NCBI RefSeq assembly: GCF_021728415.1
Contig: NZ_JAKKDV010000005.1
Coordinates: 62,001-126,000, forward strand
Source: Flaviramulus multivorans
GTDB taxonomy: Bacteria; Bacteroidota; Bacteroidia; Flavobacteriales; Flavobacteriaceae
Reading direction: 5' to 3'
Length of the DNA: 64,000 nt
Below the pieces are notes generated by a model. It was given only the letters and a program-made list of their open reading frames with translations. It had not been told where the DNA came from and made no database searches. Shown here one piece after another: positions 33,401 through 43,700 of the stretch. Made by a program: the position numbers and the translations under genes. The stretch's first letter is position 1, and every line of letters begins with the position of its first letter.

Positions 33401-33976
33401 TTACCAATCACCTTTGCTCTTTATATTATTTGCACACAATTCAATAATTTCATTAATGCGCTTTTGTCTGGTAGTTTCACGTTTGGCTTGATTTAACCAA
33501 TACAAATAACTTTTTCTGTATGAAGGAGCAAAGTTTTGATAGTTTTGAAAAGCAACATTATTGTTATCAAATTCTAATTGTAAGTCATCAGGAATAACAC
33601 CATTTTCAACATCGTCTAAAGCAGTCCAACTACCATTTTGCTTAGCAATTTCAATGGTTTTTATACCACTTTCATGCATTAAGTTTTCAGCTATTAACAC
33701 TTCAATATAGTTTTTATTAAGTGCACTCCAAACACTTTTTGGGTTTCTGGGGGTAAAATATTGTCTGCGTTTCCCATTGCCTAAACTTTTTACCGTGGAA
33801 TCTATCCATCCATAGCATAAGGCTACTTTAACAGCTTCTTCCCAACGCATGCTATCATTTTCATGAGCCACTTTGTAAAAAATTAAATAAACACCTTTTG
33901 ATGTATTATGGTTTTCGTGCAACCACGTGCGCCATTCTTTATCAGATTTAAAATAATGTTCCTCGATATTCTTCAT
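33401..33976 (-). CDS. YdeI/OmpD-associated family protein
   Basis: 191-residue cytoplasmic protein of the YdeI family: N-terminal HYFKSDKEWRTWLHENH, then KGVYLIFYK, RWEEAVKVALCYGWIDST and RRQYFTPRNPKSVWSALNK, the conserved family order, with a C-terminal helical tail (SYLYWLNQAKRETTRQKRI). In E. coli and B. subtilis relatives are linked to tolerance of cationic peptides or fructose-related stress; the molecular role is unclear. The frame is open upstream to 34048, but the first 24 codons lack family similarity and include the -7 box, so the ATG at 33976 is chosen. Confidence 0.85.
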   Translation of the reverse strand: MKNIEEHYFKSDKEWRTWLHENHNTSKGVYLIFYKVAHENDSMRWEEAVKVALCYGWIDSTVKSLGNGKRRQYFTPRNPKSVWSALNKNYIEVLIAENLMHESGIKTIEIAKQNGSWTALDDVENGVIPDDLQLEFDNNNVAFQNYQNFAPSYRKSYLYWLNQAKRETTRQKRINEIIELCANNIKSKGDW

Positions 33977-33982
33977 GGTGAA

Positions 33983-33990
33983 CAAATATA
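33983..33990 (-). promoter_or_regulatory. -7 promoter box of the YdeI-like gene
   Basis: Minus strand TATATTTG, exact TAnnTTTG, only 6 bp from the ATG at 33976, implying a very short or absent leader. Confidence 0.5.
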
Positions 33991-34168
33991 AAATAAAAGT
34001 ACTCATCCAACATATTGCCCTATTATCGTTTTTAGAAAACCTCATCAAGCATTTTTTCGTAGGTATGGTGTAGACATGAATCTCTTTTGATTTAAGTAAA
34101 CATTAATTAATCTTAAAAATACTTCTCATAATAGTTAAGTATTATCCCTCAAAGAAGCACTAACTGTT

Positions 34169-34188
34169 TATAGAATAATTATTCTATA
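34169..34188. promoter_or_regulatory. 20-bp perfect palindrome upstream of the large T9SS gene
   Basis: TATAGAATAATTATTCTATA, 91 bp before the start codon. A second dyad, TCAGAT (34231-34236) and ATCTGA (34243-34248), follows 42 bp later. Either could bind a dimeric regulator; the A/T-only centre makes a purely structural role possible. The rest of 34049-34279 shows nothing clear. Confidence 0.35.
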
Positions 34189-34279
34189 TGTAACGGTCGT
34201 AAATTATTGAAGTTTATAAAACATTTAAAATCAGATAATTAAATCTGAATATTGAGGAAAATAATATAAAGCTATTATC

Positions 34280-37200
34280 ATGAAAAACATTACTCTTTTA
34301 AAATATACAATTTTTATATTGTGTTTTTTTGCATCGTTAAACAATCATGCACAATTACACTCTGAACCAGCATGTGGTGAAAATTTCACTTTAGATTGGT
34401 CCAGAAATCCATCGGCTCCAAACGAGTATAATTGGGCTCCAGGATCTTTATCTAACACTTTTAATAATGTAGATAATTCTGGTATTGATATTAATGTTCA
34501 GTTTACAGGTGATACATATGCATTAGGAGTTTGGGATGGTACTCAAACCCCAAAAGTGGGCAACTCTTCTAGTAACTTATTTGAAGGGTTAGACTTATAT
34601 ACCAGAGGGTTTTCATCAACTGGAATTACTTGTACTTTTACTTTTAGTTCTCCTATTTATGCACTCTCTTTTGATATGCATCATGTAAATCAATCTGGAC
34701 CAAATGGAGATAAGTATACTATTTATGCTCAAACTACCTCAGGGGCAACTATTAGACCAACGTTTACAAATTCATCCAATCCATCTTATACCTCTAATAA
34801 TACTACTGGTGTGGTAGATGCTAATTCAAGTTCAACTAGTGGTACAAATGCCATTGTTGGAGTAAATTTTTCAGATACAGATTATATTACCAGCGTTACT
34901 TTTGTATGGCAAGATTGTTCAATATGTAGTCCAAATAATATTCATGGGTCGGGTTTAGGCAATTTCAGTTTTTGTTTACCGCAAACATTAGATTTTGATG
35001 GCGTTAATGATTATATAAATAGAACTGCTTTTTTAGGAAGTAAACCTGAAGCTACAATGATGTCATGGATAAAACTAGATAGTAATTTTGATGGTGGCGA
35101 TATTATGGGTCAGCGAAATTTCAGGTTATTTTTAGATAGTAATAGACGCTTAAAAGCATTTGTTAAAACAAGTTCTGGTGGTACCTCTGAAGCAACTACA
35201 CCAAATGCAAATGCACCTGTTTTAAATACTGAATTATGGTATCATGTCGCAGTCATTTACAGCGGAAGTGACCGAAGCCTAGAACTGTTTTTAAATGGAA
35301 CTTCTGTATGGAAATTTACAGGATTAACGGGGACAAGTCTGAGCAACCAGCCTTCTTGGAATTCTGTTCATGAATTTGAGATTGGTAGAAATAGTCAAAA
35401 TGATAATAATTATTTTGAAGGTTCCATTTATGAAACCAGAGTTTATAATAAAGCACTTAATTTAAATCAACTTCATCAGCAAATAAACCAAGAAGTTGAA
35501 AACCATTTGGGTAACGTAAGAGGGTCTGTAATACCCTTAGATATTGAAGGTTTATTATGGAGTAACCTAGAGCTTTATTACAAAATGGGCATTATTGAAA
35601 CTGGTTTTACACCTGATGCATCAAATGCTGGTGTCGCTGGTAAACTAAATAACATGAGAACCTACCAAGAACGAACAGCTCCTTTACCTTATGTAACTAC
35701 TGAATCTTGTAACGGGGATTGGTCTAACCCTAATAATTGGGAATATGGTAATGTCTGGGATATTACTGGGGTACACCCAGAATCCGCCATTGTTCAAATC
35801 AAAGGAAATTTAGAAACTAGTACCACGCACAAAACTTTGGGCTTAATTGTAGACAACGACGCTCAACTTAAAGTTATCGGCGATGTAGGCTTTTACAATT
35901 CATATTATATAAAATTAAACGGTAAAATTGATTTAGAAGGTGAATCCCAATTAATTCAATCAACTGGGAGTATATTAGATTCATCAAGTTCAGGAACTTT
36001 AGAAAAAGATCAACAAGGAACTGCTGATACTTACACCTATAATTATTGGTCATCGCCAGTGGGTAAATCAAATAATTCAACAAATAACAACAGCTTTAAA
36101 GTAACAGATATTTTTACGAATGTTGGATTTAAAACTACCGGATATAATGGTAGTTCTTCTCCACTACAAGTTTCAGATTATTGGATTTGGAAATTTAATA
36201 ATAAACAAAGTGATAACTATTCTCAATGGCAACATGTGAGAAGTACAGGAACATTAAAAGCAGGAGAGGGGTTCACAATGAAAGGTCCAGGAACGGGCTC
36301 AATAAATACAAATCAAAATTACCTTTTAGAAGGTAAACCAAACAATGGAGATATTAGTTTAACTATAAATGCTGGGAACGATTATTTAGTAGGTAATCCA
36401 TATCCATCAGCGATTGATGCAGAACAGTTTATAAGAGATAACGGACCAACGATTGCCGGAACAGATATTGGTCCAATAATAAATGGAACACTTTATTTTT
36501 GGGAACATTGGGGTGGTGGCACCCATAATTTGAGAGACTATCAAGGAGGATATGCTACGTACACACTCTCGGGTGGAGTTCCTTCGGCTTCAAAAGGAAC
36601 TAATGATCCTGATGTGGCTACTGGTGGAACACCGACCAAAACACCAGGACGTTATATACCTGTTGGACAAGGTTTTTTTGTAACAGCCGAAACAAACGGA
36701 ACGATAAAATTTAATAATGGACAACGAGTTTTTCAAAAGGAAGATGGCACAAATTCACTTTTTGTAAAATCGTCAAACAGTAAAAATAAGAATGTTAAAA
36801 ATGAGGAGTCTTTAGATAAAAGAACCAAGATAAGACTTGGTTTTAATTCAGTAAATGAAATTCATCGCCAGCTTTTAGTAACGGTTGATAGCAGTGCCAC
36901 AAAAGGGAAAGATTGGGGTTATGATGCACCTTACAATGATACGCAAATTGATGATATGTATTGGATGCTAGATAATGAAAAATATGTAATACAAGGTGTA
37001 GATGAAATAAATGAAACTAGTGTTTTTCCATTAGGATTGCATTCAAAATCGGATGGTATAAATACAATTACAATTGATAAACTTGAAAATGTAGACGAAA
37101 GTTTAAATATTTTTATTCATGATAAAGACTTAAATGTTTATCATAATCTTAGAGAAAGTGATTATCAGGTTACACTTACTAAGGGTGAACATTTAAATAG

Positions 37201-37501
37201 ATTTGACATGGTTTTCTCAAATCAAAAAACATTAAGTAACGATGTTATTGCAGAAAGCATGAAAGGTCTTGATGTTTATTTTGACAATGATACCAAAAGT
37301 TTGAATATTAATAACCCCCAATTAAAAACCATTAAATCCATTAAAATGTATAATATTTTATCTCAGTCAATTTACGATGATAAAATGGAGTTTAAAGGAG
37401 ATAGATATAGCAATAAAATTACTGGCTTAATTTCAGGTGTTTATATTGTTAAACTAGAATCAGAATATGGGGAAATTTCTAAAAAGGTTTTAGTGAACTA
37501 A
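34280..37501 (+). CDS. Large T9SS-secreted surface protein with LamG-like domain
   Basis: 1073 residues. Signal peptide (about 1-24, ending NNHAQ), an N-terminal beta domain (about 30-235) with paired cysteines, a LamG/concanavalin-like domain (about 236-400; LDFDGVNDYINRTAF, TMMSWIKLDSNFDGG, LELFLNGTSVW, FEGSIYETRVYNKAL), then a long region with features of flavobacterial surface proteins (SCNGDWSNPNNWEYGNVW, YNYWSSPVG, NYLVGNPYPSAIDA), and a C-terminal type A sorting domain (about 1000-1073, ending SGVYIVKLESEYGEISKKVL). It should be exported across the outer membrane and attached or released. The ligand of the LamG domain is unknown. The gene ends directly against the convergent M1 peptidase. 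Confidence 0.9.
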   Translation: MKNITLLKYTIFILCFFASLNNHAQLHSEPACGENFTLDWSRNPSAPNEYNWAPGSLSNTFNNVDNSGIDINVQFTGDTYALGVWDGTQTPKVGNSSSNLFEGLDLYTRGFSSTGITCTFTFSSPIYALSFDMHHVNQSGPNGDKYTIYAQTTSGATIRPTFTNSSNPSYTSNNTTGVVDANSSSTSGTNAIVGVNFSDTDYITSVTFVWQDCSICSPNNIHGSGLGNFSFCLPQTLDFDGVNDYINRTAFLGSKPEATMMSWIKLDSNFDGGDIMGQRNFRLFLDSNRRLKAFVKTSSGGTSEATTPNANAPVLNTELWYHVAVIYSGSDRSLELFLNGTSVWKFTGLTGTSLSNQPSWNSVHEFEIGRNSQNDNNYFEGSIYETRVYNKALNLNQLHQQINQEVENHLGNVRGSVIPLDIEGLLWSNLELYYKMGIIETGFTPDASNAGVAGKLNNMRTYQERTAPLPYVTTESCNGDWSNPNNWEYGNVWDITGVHPESAIVQIKGNLETSTTHKTLGLIVDNDAQLKVIGDVGFYNSYYIKLNGKIDLEGESQLIQSTGSILDSSSSGTLEKDQQGTADTYTYNYWSSPVGKSNNSTNNNSFKVTDIFTNVGFKTTGYNGSSSPLQVSDYWIWKFNNKQSDNYSQWQHVRSTGTLKAGEGFTMKGPGTGSINTNQNYLLEGKPNNGDISLTINAGNDYLVGNPYPSAIDAEQFIRDNGPTIAGTDIGPIINGTLYFWEHWGGGTHNLRDYQGGYATYTLSGGVPSASKGTNDPDVATGGTPTKTPGRYIPVGQGFFVTAETNGTIKFNNGQRVFQKEDGTNSLFVKSSNSKNKNVKNEESLDKRTKIRLGFNSVNEIHRQLLVTVDSSATKGKDWGYDAPYNDTQIDDMYWMLDNEKYVIQGVDEINETSVFPLGLHSKSDGINTITIDKLENVDESLNIFIHDKDLNVYHNLRESDYQVTLTKGEHLNRFDMVFSNQKTLSNDVIAESMKGLDVYFDNDTKSLNINNPQLKTIKSIKMYNILSQSIYDDKMEFKGDRYSNKITGLISGVYIVKLESEYGEISKKVLVN

Positions 37502-39142
37502 TTAAAGCTCTTTAGTATATACATAAAAATCACGATCTACAATTAACGTAGTATTATTAGAGTTCAATGGCATCGTTTTCCAATCCGCTTTGGGGTACAG
37601 CCATTGTTCTTTTTCATCTATGGTTACTTGAACAGGCATATCAAATTTATCAACAATGTTTGTCCACCTGTATTTTAGCTCTTTGTTTTCAATTTTATAT
37701 TCTAAAGTTGGAATACGAGAATCTCTTAAATATTGATCAAAAAACTCGGTTAAATCGATGCCAGTTTCTCTACTTAAAAAATCTTCAATTTGTTTAGTGG
37801 TAACTGTTTGATGATAAAATTCAACATTCATTTTACGTAAAATTTGTCGCCATTTTTCATCGTCTTCAATAAGCTGGCGAAGTGTGTGTAGCATGTTAGC
37901 ACCCTTGAAATACATATCTGCCGAACCTTCATCATTTACATTGTAAGTGCCAATAATAGGTTTGTCATTTTGAATATTGCTTCTGGTTCCTATAACATAA
38001 TCAGCCGAAGCTTCTTTCCCATAGTAGTAATCTAAAAACAGGTTTTCTGAGTAAGCTGTAAACCCTTCATGTATCCACATATCTGCAGCATCTTTGTAAG
38101 TGATACTATTAGCAAACCACTCATGGCCTGCTTCATGGATTATTATGAAATCAAATTTTAAGCCCCATCCTGTTCCTGACAAGTCGTGTCCTAAATAGCC
38201 TTTTTTGTACTGATTACCATAAGTTACCGAACTTTGATGCTCCATGCCTAAATAAGGGACTTCTACCAGTTTAAAACTATCAGCGTAAAACGGGTATTGA
38301 CCAAACCAATGCTCAAAAGCTTTCATCATTTTTGGTGCATCTTTAAAATGTTCTTTTGCTTTTTCAAGGTTATCTCGCAGAACATAATAATCCATATCTA
38401 AGTTGCCAGCCATTCCATCATATACTTCAGAAAAATTTACGTAGTCACCAATGTTTATGTTTACTCCATAGTTGTTAATCGGGTTTTTTACATACCAGGT
38501 GTAGGTTTTTGTATCACCAATTTGTTCAACTTTACGTAATCTACCATTTGAAACGTTCATCAATTTATCAGGTACGTTAACACTTATTTGCATGCTATCC
38601 ACTTCATCATACATATGATCTTTACAAGGCCACCAAACACTGGCACCTAAACCTTGACACGATGAGGCTACGAAATGGTTACCATTAGCGTCTTTTTTCC
38701 AAGATATGCCACCATCCCAAGGTGCTTTAACAGCTTCTTTTGGGTTGCCTTCGTAATATATATCAATGCTATTTATTTCGTTTATATTTTGACTATCAAC
38801 CAATGTTATAAAGTGCGCATTACCCTCATGTAAAATATTTAATTCTTTACCGTTTTGAATAGCTTTTGTTAGTTTTAATGGTGGCTGTAAATCAATTTGC
38901 ATCACAGAGTGCTCTTCCAATACTTTATATTGAATCGTGTTTTTTCCTGAAATATATTTTTCGTCAGGGTTCACTTTAATATCTAAATGATAAAAGGTTA
39001 AATCCCACCATGCACGTTCAGGTGTAATACTGCCTCTTAAAGTGTCTTGCCTTGTAAATTTCGATGTTTCAGAATATAAATCCTGAGCATTTAATGTAAG
39101 AGAAATGATAAACAGAGTTATTGTAATTAAGTTTCTTTTCAT
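37502..39142 (-). CDS. M1-family zinc metallopeptidase, secreted
   Basis: 546-residue aminopeptidase-type enzyme. Signal peptide (about 1-19), an N-terminal beta domain (about 35-245), then the catalytic domain with YLGMEHQS (exopeptidase motif variant) and the zinc site HEAGHEW plus the third ligand Glu in WIHEGFTAYSE. It lacks the large C-terminal helical domain of the E. coli PepN type, matching shorter Bacteroidota M1 enzymes. It likely trims peptides in the periplasm or outside. It follows the M28 peptidase gene by 1 bp, so the two form a peptide-degradation operon. Confidence 0.93.
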   Translation of the reverse strand: MKRNLITITLFIISLTLNAQDLYSETSKFTRQDTLRGSITPERAWWDLTFYHLDIKVNPDEKYISGKNTIQYKVLEEHSVMQIDLQPPLKLTKAIQNGKELNILHEGNAHFITLVDSQNINEINSIDIYYEGNPKEAVKAPWDGGISWKKDANGNHFVASSCQGLGASVWWPCKDHMYDEVDSMQISVNVPDKLMNVSNGRLRKVEQIGDTKTYTWYVKNPINNYGVNINIGDYVNFSEVYDGMAGNLDMDYYVLRDNLEKAKEHFKDAPKMMKAFEHWFGQYPFYADSFKLVEVPYLGMEHQSSVTYGNQYKKGYLGHDLSGTGWGLKFDFIIIHEAGHEWFANSITYKDAADMWIHEGFTAYSENLFLDYYYGKEASADYVIGTRSNIQNDKPIIGTYNVNDEGSADMYFKGANMLHTLRQLIEDDEKWRQILRKMNVEFYHQTVTTKQIEDFLSRETGIDLTEFFDQYLRDSRIPTLEYKIENKELKYRWTNIVDKFDMPVQVTIDEKEQWLYPKADWKTMPLNSNNTTLIVDRDFYVYTKEL

Positions 39143-39143
39143 T

Positions 39144-40478
39144 TTAATTTCTTATTATTTTATTAGGAAATACAACAACGCTTTCAAATCCATCGTCACC
39201 TATTGAAGCTACCCCAAAATAGTAGTTGTCAATCACGATACCTTCAAGCGTAAATTCTGAAATATCACCAACATATCTACTATTATCCCAAGTGGGCGAG
39301 GTGGTATCTCTCCAATAGATTTTATATCCTTTTGCACCATCTACTTTATCCCATTTTAATTTTACTGAAGCTTCAACAATACCTCCAATAGCAACATTTT
39401 CAGGAGCGGGTGGCGCCCAAGCTAAACTAGCCAAGTTAATGGCATTTACAGCAGTTAATTTTTTTGCATAATCAAAGTTAACATGTTCAATCACATCACC
39501 ATATTTAATACCATTTTCTTCTCGAATATCTTGATGTTGTTGGGTGTAATTTTCATGAGCTTCCATAATTCTTACTCCAGCAAAGCCTAAATCGTTAAAC
39601 GGACGATGGTGACCACCACGACCAAACCTATCTAATCTGTACACCATCATTGGGTTCATTTCTGGCATATAGGTTTTTACATTTTTATGAATGTAGCGAG
39701 CAAGCTGCCTTGAAATGCCATCAACTTCACCACCATATTTTCGACGGTTTTCACGTTCTTCTTCAGATTCTGTAGGTGGGATGGGTTCAGAGAAAATTCT
39801 AAAGGTTCTATTATCAATGATGCCATCTACACCAGTAATATTGCTAATCATATCATTATTGAGAATTCCAACCAAATTCCAATTATGATCTAGTGCATAT
39901 TTGGCTAGACCTTTTCCTCCAAATAAACGCTGTTCTTCTCCTGAAAGACCCACATAAATAATACTGTTTTCAAATTTGTATTTTGAAAGAACACGAGCAG
40001 CTTCAATGGAGCCTGCCATTCCAGAGGCATTGTCGTTAGCTCCAGGTGAATCCGATTTGTAATTATTAGGGTCAGAAACACGAGAATCGATGTCACCACT
40101 CATAATAATGTAATTGTTTGGATATTTTGTGCCTTTTTGTATAGCTACAACATTTACCACCCAAACATCTTTAATAATACGGTCACTTGCACCTTTTTTT
40201 ATAAAATTCTTTTGATAGAACACATCCAAGCAATTGTTGCAGGACTTTGAAATCGTTTCAAATTCTTGCTTTATCCAACGTCTAGCAGCACCAATTCCAC
40301 GCGTATTTGAAATGGTATCGCTTAAGGTGTGTCTCGTTCCAAAGTTTACCAAAGTTTGTATGTCTTTTTCTATTCTTTGAGCTGAAACGGCATCGATAAT
40401 TTCATAAATTTTCTCGCTAGTTTGGGCACTAACTAAATAACTTAAAAGTAAAAGGGTACTAAAAATTAATTTCTTCAT
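39144..40478 (-). CDS. M28-family peptidase with C-terminal FN3-like domain
   Basis: 444-residue secreted metallopeptidase: signal peptide (about 1-18), catalytic domain (about 60-340) and a fibronectin-III-like domain (about 355-440, VKLKWDKVDGAKGYKIYWRD). Metal-binding segments are visible in SGDIDSR, GANDNASGM and SGEEQRLFGGKG. In most M28 enzymes the first reads HxD; here the His is Asp (DID), a change worth noting although I believe related Bacteroidota members share it. Probably a di-zinc aminopeptidase acting on peptides outside the cytoplasm, with the M1 enzyme 1 bp downstream. Confidence 0.9.
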   Translation of the reverse strand: MKKLIFSTLLLLSYLVSAQTSEKIYEIIDAVSAQRIEKDIQTLVNFGTRHTLSDTISNTRGIGAARRWIKQEFETISKSCNNCLDVFYQKNFIKKGASDRIIKDVWVVNVVAIQKGTKYPNNYIIMSGDIDSRVSDPNNYKSDSPGANDNASGMAGSIEAARVLSKYKFENSIIYVGLSGEEQRLFGGKGLAKYALDHNWNLVGILNNDMISNITGVDGIIDNRTFRIFSEPIPPTESEEERENRRKYGGEVDGISRQLARYIHKNVKTYMPEMNPMMVYRLDRFGRGGHHRPFNDLGFAGVRIMEAHENYTQQHQDIREENGIKYGDVIEHVNFDYAKKLTAVNAINLASLAWAPPAPENVAIGGIVEASVKLKWDKVDGAKGYKIYWRDTTSPTWDNSRYVGDISEFTLEGIVIDNYYFGVASIGDDGFESVVVFPNKIIRN

Positions 40479-40604
40479 CTATTTAAAATTTTACTAATCG
40501 GTAATAATCAGCGTTTTAGTTATATCGGTTGGTATTGGTTGCCATCTTTTAAATACCCATTATGGGCTTTCATAATTTAAATTTCAACTAAAATAATGAA
40601 AATA

Positions 40605-40638
40605 AAAAACGCCTCGAAATTTATTTCGAAGCGTTTTT
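40605..40638 (-). terminator. Terminator of the fad operon
   Basis: Stem of 16 bp with one mismatch (outer AAAAACGC with GCGTTTTT, inner TCGAAAT with ATTTCGA) and a 2-nt loop, 38 bp after the acyl-CoA dehydrogenase stop, with the T-rich arm serving as U-tract. Confidence 0.85.
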
Positions 40639-40675
40639 ACAAATTTGAGTTAGTCACAACATTTTTGAGTTATAC

Positions 40676-42484
40676 TCAAAAACAATATTTATTTTCAGCT
40701 TTCACCTTTTCTGCAATTTCAATACGTAAATCTACAATATCTGGATAGTTTACATATTTAGTAAATCGCTTAAGACCCATAAGTAACATACGTTGTTCGT
40801 CGCCTTCCGCAAAAGATATTATACTTTCTTTTCCTTTTTCTTCAACAATATCTACAGCATGATATAAGTATAATTTTGCCATCGCAATTTGAGCAGATTG
40901 TGATTCAGCACCAAAACGTTTTGCATTTTTTTCGGTTCTTAAAATTGCAGATTCCGCTAAATATATTTCGATTAAAATATCGGCCGCAGCAATTAATAGT
41001 TGTTGATGGTCTTCTAGTTTAGGGCCGTATTTTTGAACGGCTCCGCCAGCAACCATTAAGAAGGTTTTTTTAAGCTTTTTAATCATCTCCTTTTCTTCTG
41101 AAAATAATTCAGAGTAATCAGGCGTGTCAAAAGAAGGAATTCCAGTTAATTCTTCTTGTACCGCTTGTGCAGGACCTAGCAAATCAACATGACCTTTCAT
41201 AGCTTTTTTAACTAGCATTCCAACTGAGAGCATTCTATTAATCTCATTTGTGCCTTCGTAAATACGAGCAATACGTGCATCTCTCCAAGCAGCTTCCATA
41301 GGAGTTTCTTCAGAGAATCCCATTCCACCAAAAATTTGGATACCTTCATCTGCACAGTTTTGAACATCTTCAGATACTGCAACTTTTAAAATAGAACATT
41401 CAATGGCATATTCTTCAACACCTTTAAGTTCGGCTTCCTGATGTGAATTACCAGCTGCTTCTCGCAATGCAATACGGTCTTCAATATTTTTTGCAGCTCT
41501 ATATGTGGCAGATTCCCCTGCATATGCACTTGCAGCCATTTCAGCTAATTTTGTTTTAATAGCACCAAAATCTGCAATAGGCGTATTAAATTGTTTACGC
41601 TCGTTTGCATACTGAACAGCAGTAGTTAAAATTCTTCTTTGAGAATCTAAACAGGCTGCAGCTAGTTTTATACGGCCAACATTTAAAGCATTCATCGCTA
41701 TTTTAAATCCTTCACCACGACCAGCCAACATATTTTCTACAGGAACAACAGTATCGTTAAAAAATACTTGACGTGTAGAAGACGCACGAATACCTAATTT
41801 ATGCTCTTCTTCTCCTAAAGTGATTCCGTTTGGATTAGCGGCATCGTATTCAACTATAAACCCAGTAATATTTTTATCATCTTCAATACGGGCAAAAACT
41901 ATCATCAAACTACAGAAACCTGCATTTGAAATCCACATTTTTTGTCCGTTAATCTTGTATGATTTACCATCGGCAGATAATTCAGCAGTTGTTTTGCCCG
42001 AATTGGCATCAGATCCCGCTCCTGGTTCTGTTAAACAATAAGCACCAAACCATTCACCAGTGGCTAATTTCGGAACATATTTTTGTTTTTGTTCTTCAGT
42101 TCCATATAAGGTGATTGGCATAGTTCCAATACCGGTGTGAGCACCAAATGCGGTACTAAACGAACCTGTACCACTTGAAATATAATCACATGTTAAACAA
42201 GTAGAAACAAATCCCATTCCTAATCCACCATAAGCTTCAGGAACAGCAACACCTAAAAAACCAAGCTCTCCAGCTTTACGCATCACTTCTTCAGTTAATG
42301 CATAATCTTTAGCTTCAAATCTAGGTTTGTGTGCAATGATTTCACGTTCATTGAATTCCATTACCGCTTCCTTCATCATCTTTTGTTCTTCCGAAAAATC
42401 TTCAGGAGTAAATACGTCCTCGCATTTTGTTTCTTTAACTAGGAACTGACCTCCTCTTAAGATGTCTTTTTCAGTTGCTTCCAT
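40676..42484 (-). CDS. fadE: Acyl-CoA dehydrogenase (FadE-type)
   Basis: FAD enzyme for the first step of fatty-acid beta-oxidation, acyl-CoA to trans-2-enoyl-CoA. 602 residues with the N-terminal helical domain (about 25-150), beta domain (YCLTEPGAGSDANS, about 150-160; KMWISNAGF) and C-terminal helical domain with QIFGGMGFSEE and the catalytic base in YEGTNEINRM, plus the extra C-terminal helical extension found in the B. subtilis FadE subfamily. Third enzyme gene of the MarR-fadN-fadA-fadE operon, 21 bp after fadA. Chain-length preference is unknown. Confidence 0.95.
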   Translation of the reverse strand: MEATEKDILRGGQFLVKETKCEDVFTPEDFSEEQKMMKEAVMEFNEREIIAHKPRFEAKDYALTEEVMRKAGELGFLGVAVPEAYGGLGMGFVSTCLTCDYISSGTGSFSTAFGAHTGIGTMPITLYGTEEQKQKYVPKLATGEWFGAYCLTEPGAGSDANSGKTTAELSADGKSYKINGQKMWISNAGFCSLMIVFARIEDDKNITGFIVEYDAANPNGITLGEEEHKLGIRASSTRQVFFNDTVVPVENMLAGRGEGFKIAMNALNVGRIKLAAACLDSQRRILTTAVQYANERKQFNTPIADFGAIKTKLAEMAASAYAGESATYRAAKNIEDRIALREAAGNSHQEAELKGVEEYAIECSILKVAVSEDVQNCADEGIQIFGGMGFSEETPMEAAWRDARIARIYEGTNEINRMLSVGMLVKKAMKGHVDLLGPAQAVQEELTGIPSFDTPDYSELFSEEKEMIKKLKKTFLMVAGGAVQKYGPKLEDHQQLLIAAADILIEIYLAESAILRTEKNAKRFGAESQSAQIAMAKLYLYHAVDIVEEKGKESIISFAEGDEQRMLLMGLKRFTKYVNYPDIVDLRIEIAEKVKAENKYCF

Positions 42485-42505
42485 TTTTATAATAGTATTA
42501 AGTTT

Positions 42506-43696
42506 TTAATTTAAAAATTCGAATATTCCACAGGCACCTTGACCCGTACCAACGCACATAGTTACCGCACCATACTTACCTTTCATATTACGTTGGCGCA
42601 TTTCATCAAATAACTGAACGGATAGTTTAGCACCTGTACATCCAAGGGGATGACCCAATGCAATAGCACCACCATTTACGTTAATGATATCAGGGTTTAA
42701 GTTTAATTCTCGGATTACAGCTAGTGATTGAGAAGCGAAAGCTTCGTTTAATTCAATTAACTCTAAATCTGCTTGTTTTAAACCTGCTTGTTTTAGCGCT
42801 TTCGGAATGGCTTTTACGGGACCTATACCCATAATCCTAGGTTCTACACCTGCCGCAGCATAATTTACCAATCGTGCGATGGGTTCAAGCTTTAGTTCTT
42901 TTACCATATCTTCACTCATAATCATAACAAAAGCTGCACCGTCACTCATTTGTGATGAATTTCCAGCGGTTACACTCCCGTTTGCCGCAAATACAGGACG
43001 TAATTTAGCCAAGGCTTCAATACTGGTTCCTGCTCGTGGACCTTCATCTTTTGTTACGGTATATTTTTTAGTTGCTTTTTTTCCGTTTTCATCAAGGTAT
43101 GTTTGCTCTACTTCTATAGGAGCAATTTGGTCTTTAAAGCGATTTTCGGCTTGCGCTTTTAAAGCTTTCATGTGTGAATTGAAGGCAAACTCATCTTGAT
43201 CCTCACGAGATACTTTGAATTGTTTCGCTACAGCTTCGGCTGTGTTTCCCATACCCCAATAATAATCTTCATGACCCGCTTTAACGGTATCATAGTTTAA
43301 CTCTGGTTTAAACCCTGTCATCGGCACAGCGCTCATGCTTTCTGCCCCACCTGCAATAATACAATCTGCCATTCCTGCTTGAATTTTTGCCGTTGCTACT
43401 CCAATAGTTTCGATGCCTGAAGCACAAAAACGATTTACAGTAACACCAGGAACATCAACACTATCTAATCCTATTAAAGAAATAAATCTTGCCATATTCA
43501 GTCCTTGAGAACCTTCAGGCATGGCGTTGCCAACTATAACATCGTCAATTCGTTTTTTGTCTAACTCTGGCAGTTCTTTCATCATATACTGAATAGTTTC
43601 AGCAGCTAATTCATCAGTTCTTTTAAAACGGAACACACCTTTTGGAGCTTTTCCAACGGCCGTTCTATATGCTTTTACTATATATGCTTGTTTCAT
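42506..43696 (-). CDS. fadA: Acetyl-CoA C-acyltransferase (3-ketoacyl-CoA thiolase)
   Basis: Cleaves 3-ketoacyl-CoA with CoA, ending each beta-oxidation round. 396 residues, with the acyl-accepting C91 in NRFCASG, the His in [11 protein letters not shown], and the second catalytic Cys in [10 protein letters not shown]. Length matches FadA. It is 4 bp after fadN and in the same operon. An acetyl-CoA acetyltransferase role is possible from sequence, but the operon favours fatty-acid degradation. Confidence 0.95.
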   Translation of the reverse strand: MKQAYIVKAYRTAVGKAPKGVFRFKRTDELAAETIQYMMKELPELDKKRIDDVIVGNAMPEGSQGLNMARFISLIGLDSVDVPGVTVNRFCASGIETIGVATAKIQAGMADCIIAGGAESMSAVPMTGFKPELNYDTVKAGHEDYYWGMGNTAEAVAKQFKVSREDQDEFAFNSHMKALKAQAENRFKDQIAPIEVEQTYLDENGKKATKKYTVTKDEGPRAGTSIEALAKLRPVFAANGSVTAGNSSQMSDGAAFVMIMSEDMVKELKLEPIARLVNYAAAGVEPRIMGIGPVKAIPKALKQAGLKQADLELIELNEAFASQSLAVIRELNLNPDIINVNGGAIALGHPLGCTGAKLSVQLFDEMRQRNMKGKYGAVTMCVGTGQGACGIFEFLN

Positions 43697-43700
43697 TTTC

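Noticed and set aside
33977-34048. N-terminal extension of the YdeI-like protein
   Set aside because: Contains the promoter box at 33983-33990 and lacks family similarity; ATG at 33976 preferred.
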